A stretch of 64,000 bases of DNA. Source: Paeniroseomonas aquatica (GTDB lineage: Bacteria > Pseudomonadota > Alphaproteobacteria > Acetobacterales > Acetobacteraceae). Below the pieces are notes generated by a model. It was not told the DNA's origin. It saw only the letters and a program-made list of their open reading frames with translations, and ran no database searches. The position numbers were made by a program, and so were the translations under genes. The stretch lies in NCBI RefSeq assembly GCF_030409335.1, contig NZ_JAUFPN010000042.1, positions 18,009 to 82,008 on the forward strand. Reading direction: 5' to 3'. Numbering within the stretch: the stretch's first letter is position 1; every line of letters starts with the position of its first letter. Shown piece after piece: positions 33,691 through 41,639 of this stretch.

Positions 33691-34683
33691 TCACTCCACC
33701 CGGGCGCCGCTGCGCCGGGCCACGTCCAGCCATTTCGCCCGCTCGGCCGCGAGGAAGGCCTCGAAGGCCGCCGGCGCGCTGCCGCCATCGGCCGTCAGCG
33801 CCGGCAGCTCGCCGCCGAGCACCCCCATGCGCGCCCGGAAATCGGCATCGCGCGCCGTCGCGTCCACCGCCGCGCCCAGCCGCGCGACGATGGCCGGCGG
33901 GGTGCCGGCCGGGGCCAGCACGCCGAACCAGGCGGTCGCCTCGAAGCCCGCCAGCCCGGCCTCGGCCAGGGTCGGCACCTCCGGCAGCACCGCGCTGCGC
34001 GCCGCCCCGGTGGTCGCCAGCGCCCGCAGCTTGCCGTCCTTGATGAAGGGCAGGGAGGAGGGGATGTTGTCCATCCCCACATCCACCCGCCCGGCCATCA
34101 GCTCGGTCAGCATCGGCGCGCTGCCGCGGTAGGGCACGTGGGTCATGGCAGCGCCGGTCATCAGCCCGAAGAGCTCCATGCAGACATGCGGCGAGGAGCC
34201 GATGCCGGCGGTGCCGTAGTTCAGCCCGCCGGCCCGGGACTTCGCCAGCGCCACCAGCCCGGCGACGTCCCGCACCGCCACCTCGGGCGGCACCATCAGC
34301 ACGTTCGGCACCCGCATGAACAGCCCGACGGCCGCCAGGTCCTGCGGCCGGTAGGGCATCCGGTCGCCGTAGACCGCGAAATTGATGGCCCCGGTGCCGA
34401 TGGTGGTCAGCAGCAGGGTGTAGCCGTCGGGCTCCGACCGGGCGACGAATTCGGCGCCGACGTTGCCGCCGGCACCGGCCCGGTTCTCGACGATCACCGG
34501 CTGGCCCAGCCGGCGGCCGAGCTGCTCGGCGCCGAGCCGGCCGGTCAGGTCGGTGGTCCCCGCCGGGGTGAAGGGAATCACCAGGCGGATCGGCCGGTTG
34601 GGGAAGCCCTCCTGCGCCCGGGCCGGGGCGAGCGCGGGGGCGGCCAGCAGCGCCCCGGCCGCCAGCAGGCCGCGGCGCCTCAT
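33691..34683 (-). CDS. Bug-family tripartite tricarboxylate transporter receptor
   Basis: 330 residues with signal peptide (RRRGLLAAGALLAAPALAPARAQ) and Bug motifs (RLVIPFTPAGTTDLTGRL, VENRAGAGGNVGAEFVARSEPDG, LNYGTAGIGSSPHVC, EVPTLAEAGLAGFEATAWFGVLAPA). The variant PFTPAGTTD is shared with the gene immediately upstream, suggesting the two arose by tandem duplication. Its ATG overlaps that gene's stop by four bases (ATGA), so both receptors are made from one message. Confidence 0.93.
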   Translation of the reverse strand: MRRRGLLAAGALLAAPALAPARAQEGFPNRPIRLVIPFTPAGTTDLTGRLGAEQLGRRLGQPVIVENRAGAGGNVGAEFVARSEPDGYTLLLTTIGTGAINFAVYGDRMPYRPQDLAAVGLFMRVPNVLMVPPEVAVRDVAGLVALAKSRAGGLNYGTAGIGSSPHVCMELFGLMTGAAMTHVPYRGSAPMLTELMAGRVDVGMDNIPSSLPFIKDGKLRALATTGAARSAVLPEVPTLAEAGLAGFEATAWFGVLAPAGTPPAIVARLGAAVDATARDADFRARMGVLGGELPALTADGGSAPAAFEAFLAAERAKWLDVARRSGARVE

Positions 34684-35681
34684 TCCGCGCTCGCCCCGGA
34701 CTTGCGCACCACCTCGGTCCATTTGGCGATCTCGGCCTTGATGTAGGCCTCGAAGGCGGCCGGGCTGGTGCCGCCGTCCGGCGTCAGCCCGGGCGGCATG
34801 CCGCCGAGGTCGGCGATCTTCGCCTTGGTCTCGGGTTCCTTGACCACCGCGTCGATCTCGGCGCCGAGCCGGTCGACGATCGCCTGCGGCGTCCGCAGCG
34901 GCACCTGCACGCCGAACCAGGCTGTCGCCAGCACCTCGGGGAAGCCCGCCTCGGCGGTGGTCGGCACGTCGGGCAGCGCCGGGCTGCGCATGGCGGTCGT
35001 CACCGCCAGCGCCCGCAGCCTTCCGTCCCGCAGGTGGCCGATGACCGAGGGCAGGTTGTCCACCGCCACCTCGATCCGCCCGGCGATCACCTCCTGCAGC
35101 ATCGGCCCGGCGCCGCGGAAGGGGACGTGCTGCATCTGGATGCCGGTCACCGACTTCAGCAGTTCCCCGGTCAGGTGCAGCGAGGTGCCGATGCCGGAGG
35201 AGCCATTGTTGAGCTGCCCCGGCCGCGCCCGGGCGTAGTCCACCAGCTCCTTCAGCGTGCGGACCGGCAGCGCATTGGTGACGAAGATGGCGTTCGGCAC
35301 CTGCAGCATCAGCCCGGCGGCGGTCAGCTCCTCGGGCTTGTAGGGCATCTTGGCGCCGTAGAGGCTGTAGTTGATGGCGCCCGAACTGACCGTGCACATC
35401 AGCAGGCTGTAGCCGTCCGGCTCGGCCTTCACGATGGCGTCGGAGCCGATGTTGCCGCCGGCGCCGGGACGGTTCTCGACGATCACGCTCTGCCCCAGCC
35501 GGTGGGTCAGCCGCTCGGCCAGGATGCGGGCGGCGATGTCGGTGGTCCCGGCGGGGGTGAAGGGGACCACCAGCCGGATGGTCCGGTTGGGCCAGCCGCC
35601 CTGGGCGCGGGCCGGGGACAGGGCGGGGGCGGCGAGCAGCGAGGCCCCCGCGACCAGGGTGGCGCGACGCGTGACGATCAT
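34680..35681 (-). CDS. Bug-family tripartite tricarboxylate transporter receptor
   Basis: 333 residues. Signal peptide LVAGASLLAAPALSPARAQ, then RLVVPFTPAGTTDIAARI, VENRPGAGGNIGSDAIVKAEPDG, LNNGSSGIGTSLHLTGELL and DVPTTAEAGFPEVLATAWFGVQVP. The ATG at 35681 is chosen because GGGAG lies ten bases upstream; frames further up add an unlikely 14-residue leader. Translationally coupled to the next Bug gene. No TctA or TctB is adjacent. Confidence 0.93.
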   Translation of the reverse strand: MIVTRRATLVAGASLLAAPALSPARAQGGWPNRTIRLVVPFTPAGTTDIAARILAERLTHRLGQSVIVENRPGAGGNIGSDAIVKAEPDGYSLLMCTVSSGAINYSLYGAKMPYKPEELTAAGLMLQVPNAIFVTNALPVRTLKELVDYARARPGQLNNGSSGIGTSLHLTGELLKSVTGIQMQHVPFRGAGPMLQEVIAGRIEVAVDNLPSVIGHLRDGRLRALAVTTAMRSPALPDVPTTAEAGFPEVLATAWFGVQVPLRTPQAIVDRLGAEIDAVVKEPETKAKIADLGGMPPGLTPDGGTSPAAFEAYIKAEIAKWTEVVRKSGASAE

Positions 35682-35730
35682 TGGTACGTACTCCCGGTTT
35701 TGCCGCAGGCTATCACTCCGCACCGGGAAT

Positions 35731-35783
35731 GGTCAGTCCACCTTTGCGCCAGGGCGGGTCAGTCGACCTTCGCGCCGGACCGG
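35731..35783. repeat. Imperfect tandem repeat: relic of a Bug gene 3' end
   Basis: Bases 35731-35757 and 35757-35783 match at 22 of 27 positions. On the minus strand both encode G-A-K-V-D-stop; the second copy is the true end of the Bug gene at 35759-36751. The differences inside the shared codons (GCA/GCG, GTG/GTC) are silent. The extra copy therefore looks like the last scrap of another, deleted Bug paralog. Confidence 0.7.
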
Positions 35784-36751
35784 CGGATCACCTCGGCCCA
35801 GCGGGTGTTCTCGGCCGCGATGAAGCGGGCGAAATCCGCCGGCGTGCCGCCGCGCAGCCGGGCCCCGACGCTGGTGACGCGCTCGATGGTCTGCGGCTCG
35901 GCGCAGATGGCGTTCGCCTCGCGGTTCAGCCGGTCGATGATGGGCTGGGGCGTGCCCCGCGGCACCTGCAGGCCGAACCAGGCGGTGGCGGCATAGCCGG
36001 CCAGGCCCGGCAGCCCCGATTCGGCGATGGTCGGCACCTCCGGCAGGGCCTCGCTCCGCTCCGGGCTGGTCACCGCCAGTGCCCGCAGCTGGCCGCCGCG
36101 GATCAGGGCAATGGCCGAGGGCAGGTTGTTGACCCCGAGGTCGATCCGCCCGCCCATGATCTGGTTGGCGGTATCGGCGCCGCCGCGGAACGGGACATGC
36201 AGGATATCCACCCCCGCATCCGCCTTCAGCATCTCGCCCGAGAGGTGCAGGCTGCTGCCGCTGCCCGAGGAGGCGTAGGTCAGCTCCCCCGGCCGGGCGC
36301 GGGCTGCGTCCAACAGCCCGGCGAGGCTGCGGATCGGGCTGTCGCGGCGCACCACCAGCACGTTGGGCAGGTCGGCGAAGAGGATGACCGGCAGCAGGTC
36401 CTCCGGCCGGTAGCTTAGCTTGGCGTGCAGATGGGCGTTGATCGCCGCCGTGCCGATCGAGCCGAAGAACAGCGAATAGCCGTCCGGCTCGGCCCGCGTC
36501 GCCAGCTCCGCCGCGATCACCCCGGCAGCGCCGCCCCGATTCTCGGCGACCACGGCCTGGCCCAGCCGGCTGCCCAGCCGGTCCGCCAGCACCCGCGCCA
36601 GCAGGTCGGTGGCGCCGCCGGGCGGGAAGGGGATGAGCAGCCGCAGCGAGCGGTTCGGCCAATCGGCGGGGGCCTGCGCCCGGGCGGGGCAGGCGGCGAA
36701 GGCGGCGCAGCCCGCGGCCGCGCCCCCGAAGCCACGACGTGACAACTTCAT
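35759..36751 (-). CDS. Bug-family tripartite tricarboxylate transporter receptor
   Basis: 330 residues. A twin-arginine-like start (KLSRRGFGGAAAGCAAFAACPARAQ) is followed by RLLIPFPPGGATDLLARV, AENRGGAAGVIAAELATRAEPDG, LTYASSGSGSSLHLSGEML and EVPTIAESGLPGLAGYAATAWFGLQVP. It is the first of the four-receptor run and the most divergent of them. GGAGGAG lies before the ATG. Two cysteines occur in the leader, but they do not form a convincing lipobox. Confidence 0.93.
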   Translation of the reverse strand: MKLSRRGFGGAAAGCAAFAACPARAQAPADWPNRSLRLLIPFPPGGATDLLARVLADRLGSRLGQAVVAENRGGAAGVIAAELATRAEPDGYSLFFGSIGTAAINAHLHAKLSYRPEDLLPVILFADLPNVLVVRRDSPIRSLAGLLDAARARPGELTYASSGSGSSLHLSGEMLKADAGVDILHVPFRGGADTANQIMGGRIDLGVNNLPSAIALIRGGQLRALAVTSPERSEALPEVPTIAESGLPGLAGYAATAWFGLQVPRGTPQPIIDRLNREANAICAEPQTIERVTSVGARLRGGTPADFARFIAAENTRWAEVIRRSGAKVD

Positions 36752-37002
36752 TCCGGCGTCTCCTCCGGGCGGTGGGGAACTCCCGCCCCCTTCCGCCGAT
36801 CCAGTAGCGTTCCTGCCGCAACGGCAGCGGGGCAGGCAAGCCTTGCCGAAGCGCCGGGCTCGCCTTAGGCAACCCCGGCGCGGCGGTGGCCGCCGAGCCG
36901 TCTCGCCCGTGGTCGGGGCCAGGCGGTCGCCAGGGTGACCAGGTGTCGTTTATCGGGCAATCCCACCGGGCTTGCCCCGGGTCGGATCAGGGGCGCGGCC
37001 GG
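36752..37002. promoter_or_regulatory. Divergent intergenic region with palindrome
   Basis: 250 bases between the first Bug gene of the run and the NdvA-like exporter; promoters for both should lie here. The palindrome GGCAAG-C-CTTGCC is at 36835-36847, 84 bases upstream of the Bug start. Similar TTGC/GCAA dyads occur in other intergenic gaps of this window. No sigma boxes could be assigned with confidence. Confidence 0.4.
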
Positions 37003-38796
37003 ATGCAGTTTATCAGGCTCTATGGGCGGGTCCTCCGCATGTTGGCGCCGGACCGCTGGGTGGCGGTCGGCCTGGGCATCGCCAACGTGGCGCTGGCCGG
37101 GCTGCTCTTCCTCGAGCCGGTGCTGTTCGGCCGGGTGGTCGACGTGCTCTCGCATGCCGCGGGCATGGGCCGCGAGCAGGTCTGGGACCGGGCGCTGGCG
37201 CTGCTCTCGCTCTGGGGCGCGGTCGGGCTCTCCGGCATCGGCGCGACCGTCGCGGTCTCGCTGCTGGCCGACCGCATGGCGCACCGCAACCGCCTCATCT
37301 CCATGCACCGCTACTTCGAGCACGTGCTGGCGCTGCCGCTGTCCTTCCACGGCGACGTGCAGTCCGGCCGGCTGATGAAGGTGATGCTGGTCGGCGCCGA
37401 CAACCTCTTCAGCATCTGGCTGTCCTTCTTCCGCGACCATTTCTCCACCTTCGTCGCCGCCATCGTGCTGCTGCCGCTGACGCTGGCGATGAACTGGCGG
37501 ATGGGCCTGCTGCTCATCGTGCTGGTGGTGGTCTTCGCCTTCATCACCGCCATCGTCATCCGCAAGACCGAGTTCGCCCAAGGGCGGGTGGAGATGTTCC
37601 AGTCCCGCCTGGCCGGCACCGCCCAGGATGCGCTCTCGAACGTCGTCGTCGTGCAGTCCTTCACCCGGCTGAACTCCGAGGCGCGGATGTTCGGCGACAT
37701 CGTCCGCCAGGTGCTCGACCACCAGTTCCCGGTGCTGAACTGGTGGGCGGTGGTCAGCGTGCTGACCCGCGCCGCCAGCACCCTGACGGTCATCGCCATC
37801 TTCATCCTCGGCACCGTGCTGCACCTCGATGGCAAGGCGACGGTCGGCGAGATCGTCAGCTTCATGGGCTTCGCCACCCTGCTGATCGGCAAGCTGGAAG
37901 GCGCCGTCGCCTTCGTCTCGCGCCTGGTCTTCCAGGGCCCGAGCATCACCGAATTCTTCGAGGTGATGGACGCCCGCACCAGCGTGCCGGAGCGGCCGGG
38001 CGCGGTCTCCATCGGCCGGGCCGAGGGCGCCGTCGCCTTCGAGGATGTCGGCTTCGCTTATCCTGGCGGCGCCCGCATCCTCTCGGACGTCTCCTTCAAG
38101 GCCGCGCCGGGGCGGACCCTGGCGCTGGTCGGACAGACCGGCGCCGGCAAGTCCACCGCCATGGCGCTGCTGCAGCGGATGTGGGACCCGACCGCCGGCC
38201 GGGTGACGCTCGACGGCCGCGACCTGCGCGACATCACCCTCGACAGCCTTCGCCGCAACATCGGCGTGGTCTTCCAGGAGAGCATGCTCTTCAACCGCAC
38301 CATCAAGGACAACCTGCTGATCGGCCGGCCGGAGGCGACCCAGGCCGAGATCGAGCGGGCCTGCCGGATGGCCGAGGCGCACGACTTCATCATCCGCCAG
38401 CCCAAGGGCTACGACACCATGGTGGGCGAGCGCGGCGCCAGCCTCTCGGGCGGCCAGCGCCAGCGGCTCGCCATCGCCCGCGCCCTCCTGAAGGACCCGC
38501 CGGTGCTCATCCTCGACGAGGCGACCAGCGCGCTGGACGCGGCGACCGAGGCGCGGGTGCAGATCGCGCTGAAGGCGCTGATGGCCGGCCGCACCACCTT
38601 CATCATCGCCCACCGGCTCTCGACCGTGCGCGACGCCGACGAGATCATGGTCTTCGAGGGCGGCCGCATCCTGGAGCGCGGCACCTTCGAGGCGCTGGTG
38701 CGCCAGGACGGCCGCTTCGCCGAGCTGGTCAAGACCCAGCTCACCGCCTCGCCGCTGCCGCTGCCCCCCGACGTCTCGGTGCCGACGCCGGCCTGA
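37003..38796 (+). CDS. ABC exporter, NdvA/ChvA-like (glucan exporter family)
   Basis: 597 residues. Residues 1-320 hold six membrane helices; residues 340-575 form an ATPase with Walker A GQTGAGKST, LSGGQRQRLAIARAL and VLILDEATSALD. The DNLFSIWLSFFRDHFSTFVAA block and VLNWWAVVSVLTRAASTLTV are typical of the cyclic beta-1,2-glucan exporter NdvA/ChvA, and the length equals that family's. A cyclic glucan synthase (NdvB) is not in the window, so the cargo is uncertain. I use the ATG at 37003 (MQFIRLYGRVL), which aligns with the family's N-terminus; no strong ribosome site precedes it. Confidence 0.88.
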   Translation: MQFIRLYGRVLRMLAPDRWVAVGLGIANVALAGLLFLEPVLFGRVVDVLSHAAGMGREQVWDRALALLSLWGAVGLSGIGATVAVSLLADRMAHRNRLISMHRYFEHVLALPLSFHGDVQSGRLMKVMLVGADNLFSIWLSFFRDHFSTFVAAIVLLPLTLAMNWRMGLLLIVLVVVFAFITAIVIRKTEFAQGRVEMFQSRLAGTAQDALSNVVVVQSFTRLNSEARMFGDIVRQVLDHQFPVLNWWAVVSVLTRAASTLTVIAIFILGTVLHLDGKATVGEIVSFMGFATLLIGKLEGAVAFVSRLVFQGPSITEFFEVMDARTSVPERPGAVSIGRAEGAVAFEDVGFAYPGGARILSDVSFKAAPGRTLALVGQTGAGKSTAMALLQRMWDPTAGRVTLDGRDLRDITLDSLRRNIGVVFQESMLFNRTIKDNLLIGRPEATQAEIERACRMAEAHDFIIRQPKGYDTMVGERGASLSGGQRQRLAIARALLKDPPVLILDEATSALDAATEARVQIALKALMAGRTTFIIAHRLSTVRDADEIMVFEGGRILERGTFEALVRQDGRFAELVKTQLTASPLPLPPDVSVPTPA

Positions 38797-38927
38797 GCCG
38801 CGGCCCGGGCCCGGTTTTCCTTGCCATCCGGCCGGGCGGTGGCGCAGCCTCGGCGCAAGGCCGGGACCGCGCAGGCCAGCCCGGGGGCCGCTCCCGGCGC
38901 ACCGCCCCCGGCCAGGGAGGGTTCCGC

Positions 38928-39365
38928 ATGGTCATCGCTTCGATCCTCAAGGGTAAGGGCAACCAGGTCGTCTCGCTGGGGCCGGACGACACCATCCTCG
39001 ACCTGGCGCGGCTGCTGGCCCGCCACCGCATCGGCGCCGCCCTGGTCCGTGCCCCGGACGGCCGGCTGCTCGGCATCGTCAGCGAGCGCGACGTCATCCG
39101 CGGCATGGCCGGGCACGGCACCGGCACCACGACGCTGCCGGTCAGCCAGGTCATGACCCGCGACCTGGTGACGGTGCTGCCGGAGACCCAGGTGATCGAG
39201 GCCCTGGGGCTGATGACGCAGCGCCGGGTGCGGCACCTGCCGGTGCTGGACGCCGGCGGCGGGCTGATCGGCATGGTCTCGATCGGCGACCTAGTGAAGG
39301 CCCGGATCGAGGAGGCCGAGCAGGAGGCGGAGGAGCTGAAGCACTACGTCACCGCCGCCGGCTGA
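38928..39365 (+). CDS. CBS-domain pair protein
   Basis: 145 residues made of two CBS motifs: residues about 10-70 (LGPDDTILDLARLLARHRIGAALV, GIVSERDVIRGM) and 75-135 (VSQVMTRDLVTVLPETQVIEAL, RVRHLPVLD, GMVSIGDLV). Such stand-alone pairs sense adenosine nucleotides or bind nucleic acids and regulate partner proteins. The C-terminal tail is acidic and helical (ARIEEAEQEAEELKHY). GGGAGGG lies upstream of the ATG. Single gene ending before a 10-bp hairpin. Confidence 0.92.
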   Translation: MVIASILKGKGNQVVSLGPDDTILDLARLLARHRIGAALVRAPDGRLLGIVSERDVIRGMAGHGTGTTTLPVSQVMTRDLVTVLPETQVIEALGLMTQRRVRHLPVLDAGGGLIGMVSIGDLVKARIEEAEQEAEELKHYVTAAG

Positions 39366-39377
39366 GCCGCCGGCGCG

Positions 39378-39401
39378 CGTCCTTGCGTTGCCGCAAGGAC
39401 G
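39378..39401 (+). terminator. Hairpin after CBS gene
   Basis: Perfect 10-bp stem CGTCCTTGCG-TTGC-CGCAAGGACG, 13 bases after the CBS stop. No T-tract follows. It carries the same TTGCG/CGCAA core as other intergenic palindromes in this window. Confidence 0.5.
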
Positions 39402-39449
39402 GCTGCCGCGGCGGGTGCTTGCCTGGGCGCCACCCGAGCGGAGGCCCGC

Positions 39450-39716
39450 ATGAACCACCACCACCGCAAGACCCTGCATGCCCTGTTCAGCCACCCCGTC
39501 AGCGGCAACCTCGACCCGCGGCAGGTCCATGCCGCGCTGGAGGAGATCGGCGCCGCGGTGACCCACGGCGGCCATGGCCAGGTTCTGGTGAGCCTGAACG
39601 GCCATACCCAGGGCTTCCCGGCCCAGCGCCACAGCCTCTCGAAGGAGGAGGTGGGCGCGCTGCGGAAATTCCTGACCGCCGCGGGCATCGACCCGGCGCG
39701 GGACTGGCCGCTCTGA
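39450..39716 (+). CDS. HicA-like small protein, no adjacent HicB
   Basis: 88 residues. HRKTLHALFSHPVSGNLDPRQVHAALEEIGA, a central VLVSLNGHTQGFP strand and KEEVGALRKFLTAAGIDP resemble a family often annotated as HicA-like toxin, with a double-stranded RNA-binding-like fold. True HicA toxins carry a catalytic histidine in a GSHH-type motif; here the corresponding region reads HGGHGQ, so RNase activity is uncertain. No HicB antitoxin gene follows. GGAGG precedes the ATG. Confidence 0.7.
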   Translation: MNHHHRKTLHALFSHPVSGNLDPRQVHAALEEIGAAVTHGGHGQVLVSLNGHTQGFPAQRHSLSKEEVGALRKFLTAAGIDPARDWPL

Positions 39717-39826
39717 GCCGCTAGCCCGGAAGTTGCTTGGCAGGCCGCCGGGCGGGAGCGCCCGCCTTGCCGGGCGGGGGCATTCCGCGCATCTCTGCAC
39801 CCAGGCAATATTTCGGGAGTCCTTCG

Positions 39827-40819
39827 ATGCCGATCCTTCACCGCCGCGCGCTGCTGGCGGCCCCCGTCCTGCTCGCCGCCCCCGCCCTGCTGCCCGGCGC
39901 CGGCGCCCGGGCCCAGACCAAGTGGCAGATGGCCACCGCCTATCCGGACGGGAATTTCCACACCCGCAACATCCGCGAATTCTGCGCCGACATCGAGCAG
40001 GCCACGGGCGGCAAGCTGGCGGTGCAGCTGCACAGCAACGCCTCGCTCCTGCCGATGCCGCAGATCAAGCGCGGCGTGCAGACCGGGCAGGTGCAGGTCG
40101 GCGAGATCCTGCTGACCGCCTATTCCAACGAGGACCCCTTCTTCGATGCCGACGCGGTGCCCTTCCTGGTGCCCGACCTCGCCGGCGCCCGGAAGCTGGC
40201 GGAGCTGCAGAAGCCCTACATCGAGGCCCGCTTCGGCCGCCAGGGACTCTCGCTGCTCTATACCGCCACTTGGCCCGCGGCCGGCTTCTACACCCAGGTG
40301 CCGCTGGCCAGCCTGGAGGTGCTGAAGGGCAGCCGGTTCCGCACCTTCAGCCCGCTGACCAACCGCTTCGCCGCGCTGGTCGGCGCCAACCCGGTGCTGG
40401 TGCAGCAGGCCGAGCTCGCCCAGGCCTTCGCCACCGGCATCGCCACCGCCATGGTGACCAGCGCCCAGACCGGCGTCGATACCTCCGCCTGGGACTATGC
40501 CAAGATCTTCACCCCGGCCGCCTTCTCGATGACCAAGAACGCGGTGCTGATCTCCCGCCGGGCGCTCGAGGCCCTGCCGGCCGACCAGCAGGCGGCGGTG
40601 CGGGCGGCGGCCAGGCGGGCCGACGACCGCGGCTGGACCTATGCGGCCGAGGCCCAGGCGAGCAGCCAGGCGCGGCTGGCCGAGAAGGGCCTGACCATCG
40701 GCACCATCCCGGACAGCGTCCGGGCCGAGCTGCTGGCGGTCGGCGCCACCATGACCGACGAATGGGTCGCCCGCACCGGCGAGGACGGCAGGAAGCTGGT
40801 CGAGGCGCTGAAGGCCTGA
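39827..40819 (+). CDS. dctP: TRAP transporter substrate-binding protein (DctP family)
   Basis: 330 residues. Signal peptide (LLAAPVLLAAPALLPGAGARAQ), then the DctP fold: WQMATAYPDGNFHTRNI, IEQATGGKLAVQLHSNASLL, IKRGVQTGQVQVGEIL and KGSRFRTFSPLTNRFAAL, which includes the arginine that usually anchors the ligand's carboxylate. It binds an organic acid in the periplasm for the DctQM permease downstream. The ATG at 39827 follows GGGAG. A 262-base gap separates it from dctQ. Confidence 0.92.
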   Translation: MPILHRRALLAAPVLLAAPALLPGAGARAQTKWQMATAYPDGNFHTRNIREFCADIEQATGGKLAVQLHSNASLLPMPQIKRGVQTGQVQVGEILLTAYSNEDPFFDADAVPFLVPDLAGARKLAELQKPYIEARFGRQGLSLLYTATWPAAGFYTQVPLASLEVLKGSRFRTFSPLTNRFAALVGANPVLVQQAELAQAFATGIATAMVTSAQTGVDTSAWDYAKIFTPAAFSMTKNAVLISRRALEALPADQQAAVRAAARRADDRGWTYAAEAQASSQARLAEKGLTIGTIPDSVRAELLAVGATMTDEWVARTGEDGRKLVEALKA

Positions 40820-41040
40820 GGTTGCCGCCGGGCCGGCGCTGATCGGCCTGGCCTGACCCGGCCGGCGGCAGCCGGCGCCGGCGCTGCCCGGATCGCGGGC
40901 AGATCGGGCGCGGCGGCGGTTGCCGCCGCCGGCCGGCCCCTTGCGCCCTCGGTTTGTCGCGGCGCATGGTTCGCACCAGGGACATCGACGCCGGGCCGGC
41001 CGCACGCGGCCGGCCCAGCCAGCATCAGGGGACTTCGATC
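40820..41040. other. GC-rich gap between dctP and dctQ
   Basis: About 220 bases with many short GC inverted repeats (GCCGCCGG, CCGGCCGG and GCCGGCGCCGGCG tracts). It could form hairpins that protect the dctP message or lower expression of dctQM relative to the receptor. AGGGGA at 41027-41032 is a good ribosome site for the short leader frame that starts at 41041. Confidence 0.45.
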
Positions 41041-41094
41041 ATGGCGTTCACCCGCCGCGGCGCGCAGGCGGCCGCTTGCGCATGGGCCGGCTGA
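41041..41094 (+). CDS. 17-residue leader peptide overlapping dctQ start
   Basis: ATG at 41041 with AGGGGA eight bases upstream opens a 17-codon frame (MAFTRRGAQAAACAWAG) that ends at a TGA inside the beginning of dctQ. The dctQ ATG (41082) has no good ribosome site of its own. This arrangement suggests that translation of the leader feeds ribosomes to dctQ. The frame is short and could be chance, or point to a sequencing error that hides a longer dctQ N-terminus. Confidence 0.4.
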   Translation: MAFTRRGAQAAACAWAG

Positions 41095-41633
41095 GCCGCA
41101 TGCGCCGCCTGCTCGATATGCTCTACAGCGCCGGCGCCGGACTGGCCGCGCTGTCGCTGCTCGGCATCTTCGGCATCATGATGGCGCAGGTGGTGATGCG
41201 CGAGCTGCAGCAGCAGCTGCCCGCCGCCGACGACCTCAGCGCCTATCTCTGCGTCTCCACCACCTTCTTCGCGCTGGCCGCCACCTTCAGGCGCGGCGAG
41301 TTGATCCGCGTCGGCATGCTGCTCGACAAGCTCAGCCCCGGCCCGCGCCGCCTGGCCGAGCTGGGCGTGCTCGCGCTCGCCGCGGCGCTGATGGCCTACG
41401 TCACCTTCTGGACCGCGCAGGACATGCTTTTCAGCTGGGAGATCGAGGAGGTCGCCCAGGGCACCGTGCCGATCCCGCTCTGGATCCCGAAGCTCGCGGT
41501 GCCGGCCGGGTCCGGGCTGCTGCTGATCGCCGTCATCGACGAATTCATCACCGTGCTGCGCGGCGCCAAGCCGAGCTACGTGGTGGCGGCGGAAGAGCGT
41601 GCCGCCGCCGGCGACTTCTCGGCGGAGGTATAG
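41082..41633 (+). CDS. dctQ: TRAP transporter small permease subunit (DctQ family)
   Basis: 183 residues with four hydrophobic segments. The second-helix region with MAQVVMRELQQQLPAADDLSAYLCVSTTFFALAATFRRGELIRVGML is the standard DctQ signature. It pairs with DctM in the inner membrane. The start is uncertain: ATG at 41082 or at 41100; neither is preceded by a clear ribosome site, whereas a short frame just upstream is. dctM begins seven bases after its stop. Confidence 0.9.
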   Translation: MGRLSRMRRLLDMLYSAGAGLAALSLLGIFGIMMAQVVMRELQQQLPAADDLSAYLCVSTTFFALAATFRRGELIRVGMLLDKLSPGPRRLAELGVLALAAALMAYVTFWTAQDMLFSWEIEEVAQGTVPIPLWIPKLAVPAGSGLLLIAVIDEFITVLRGAKPSYVVAAEERAAAGDFSAEV

Positions 41634-41639
41634 CGCCCC

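Noticed and set aside
32596..36751. CRISPR or other direct-repeat array suspected from repeated similar sequence
   Set aside because: The similarity comes from four paralogous Bug genes of about 1 kb each, not from short regular repeats and spacers.
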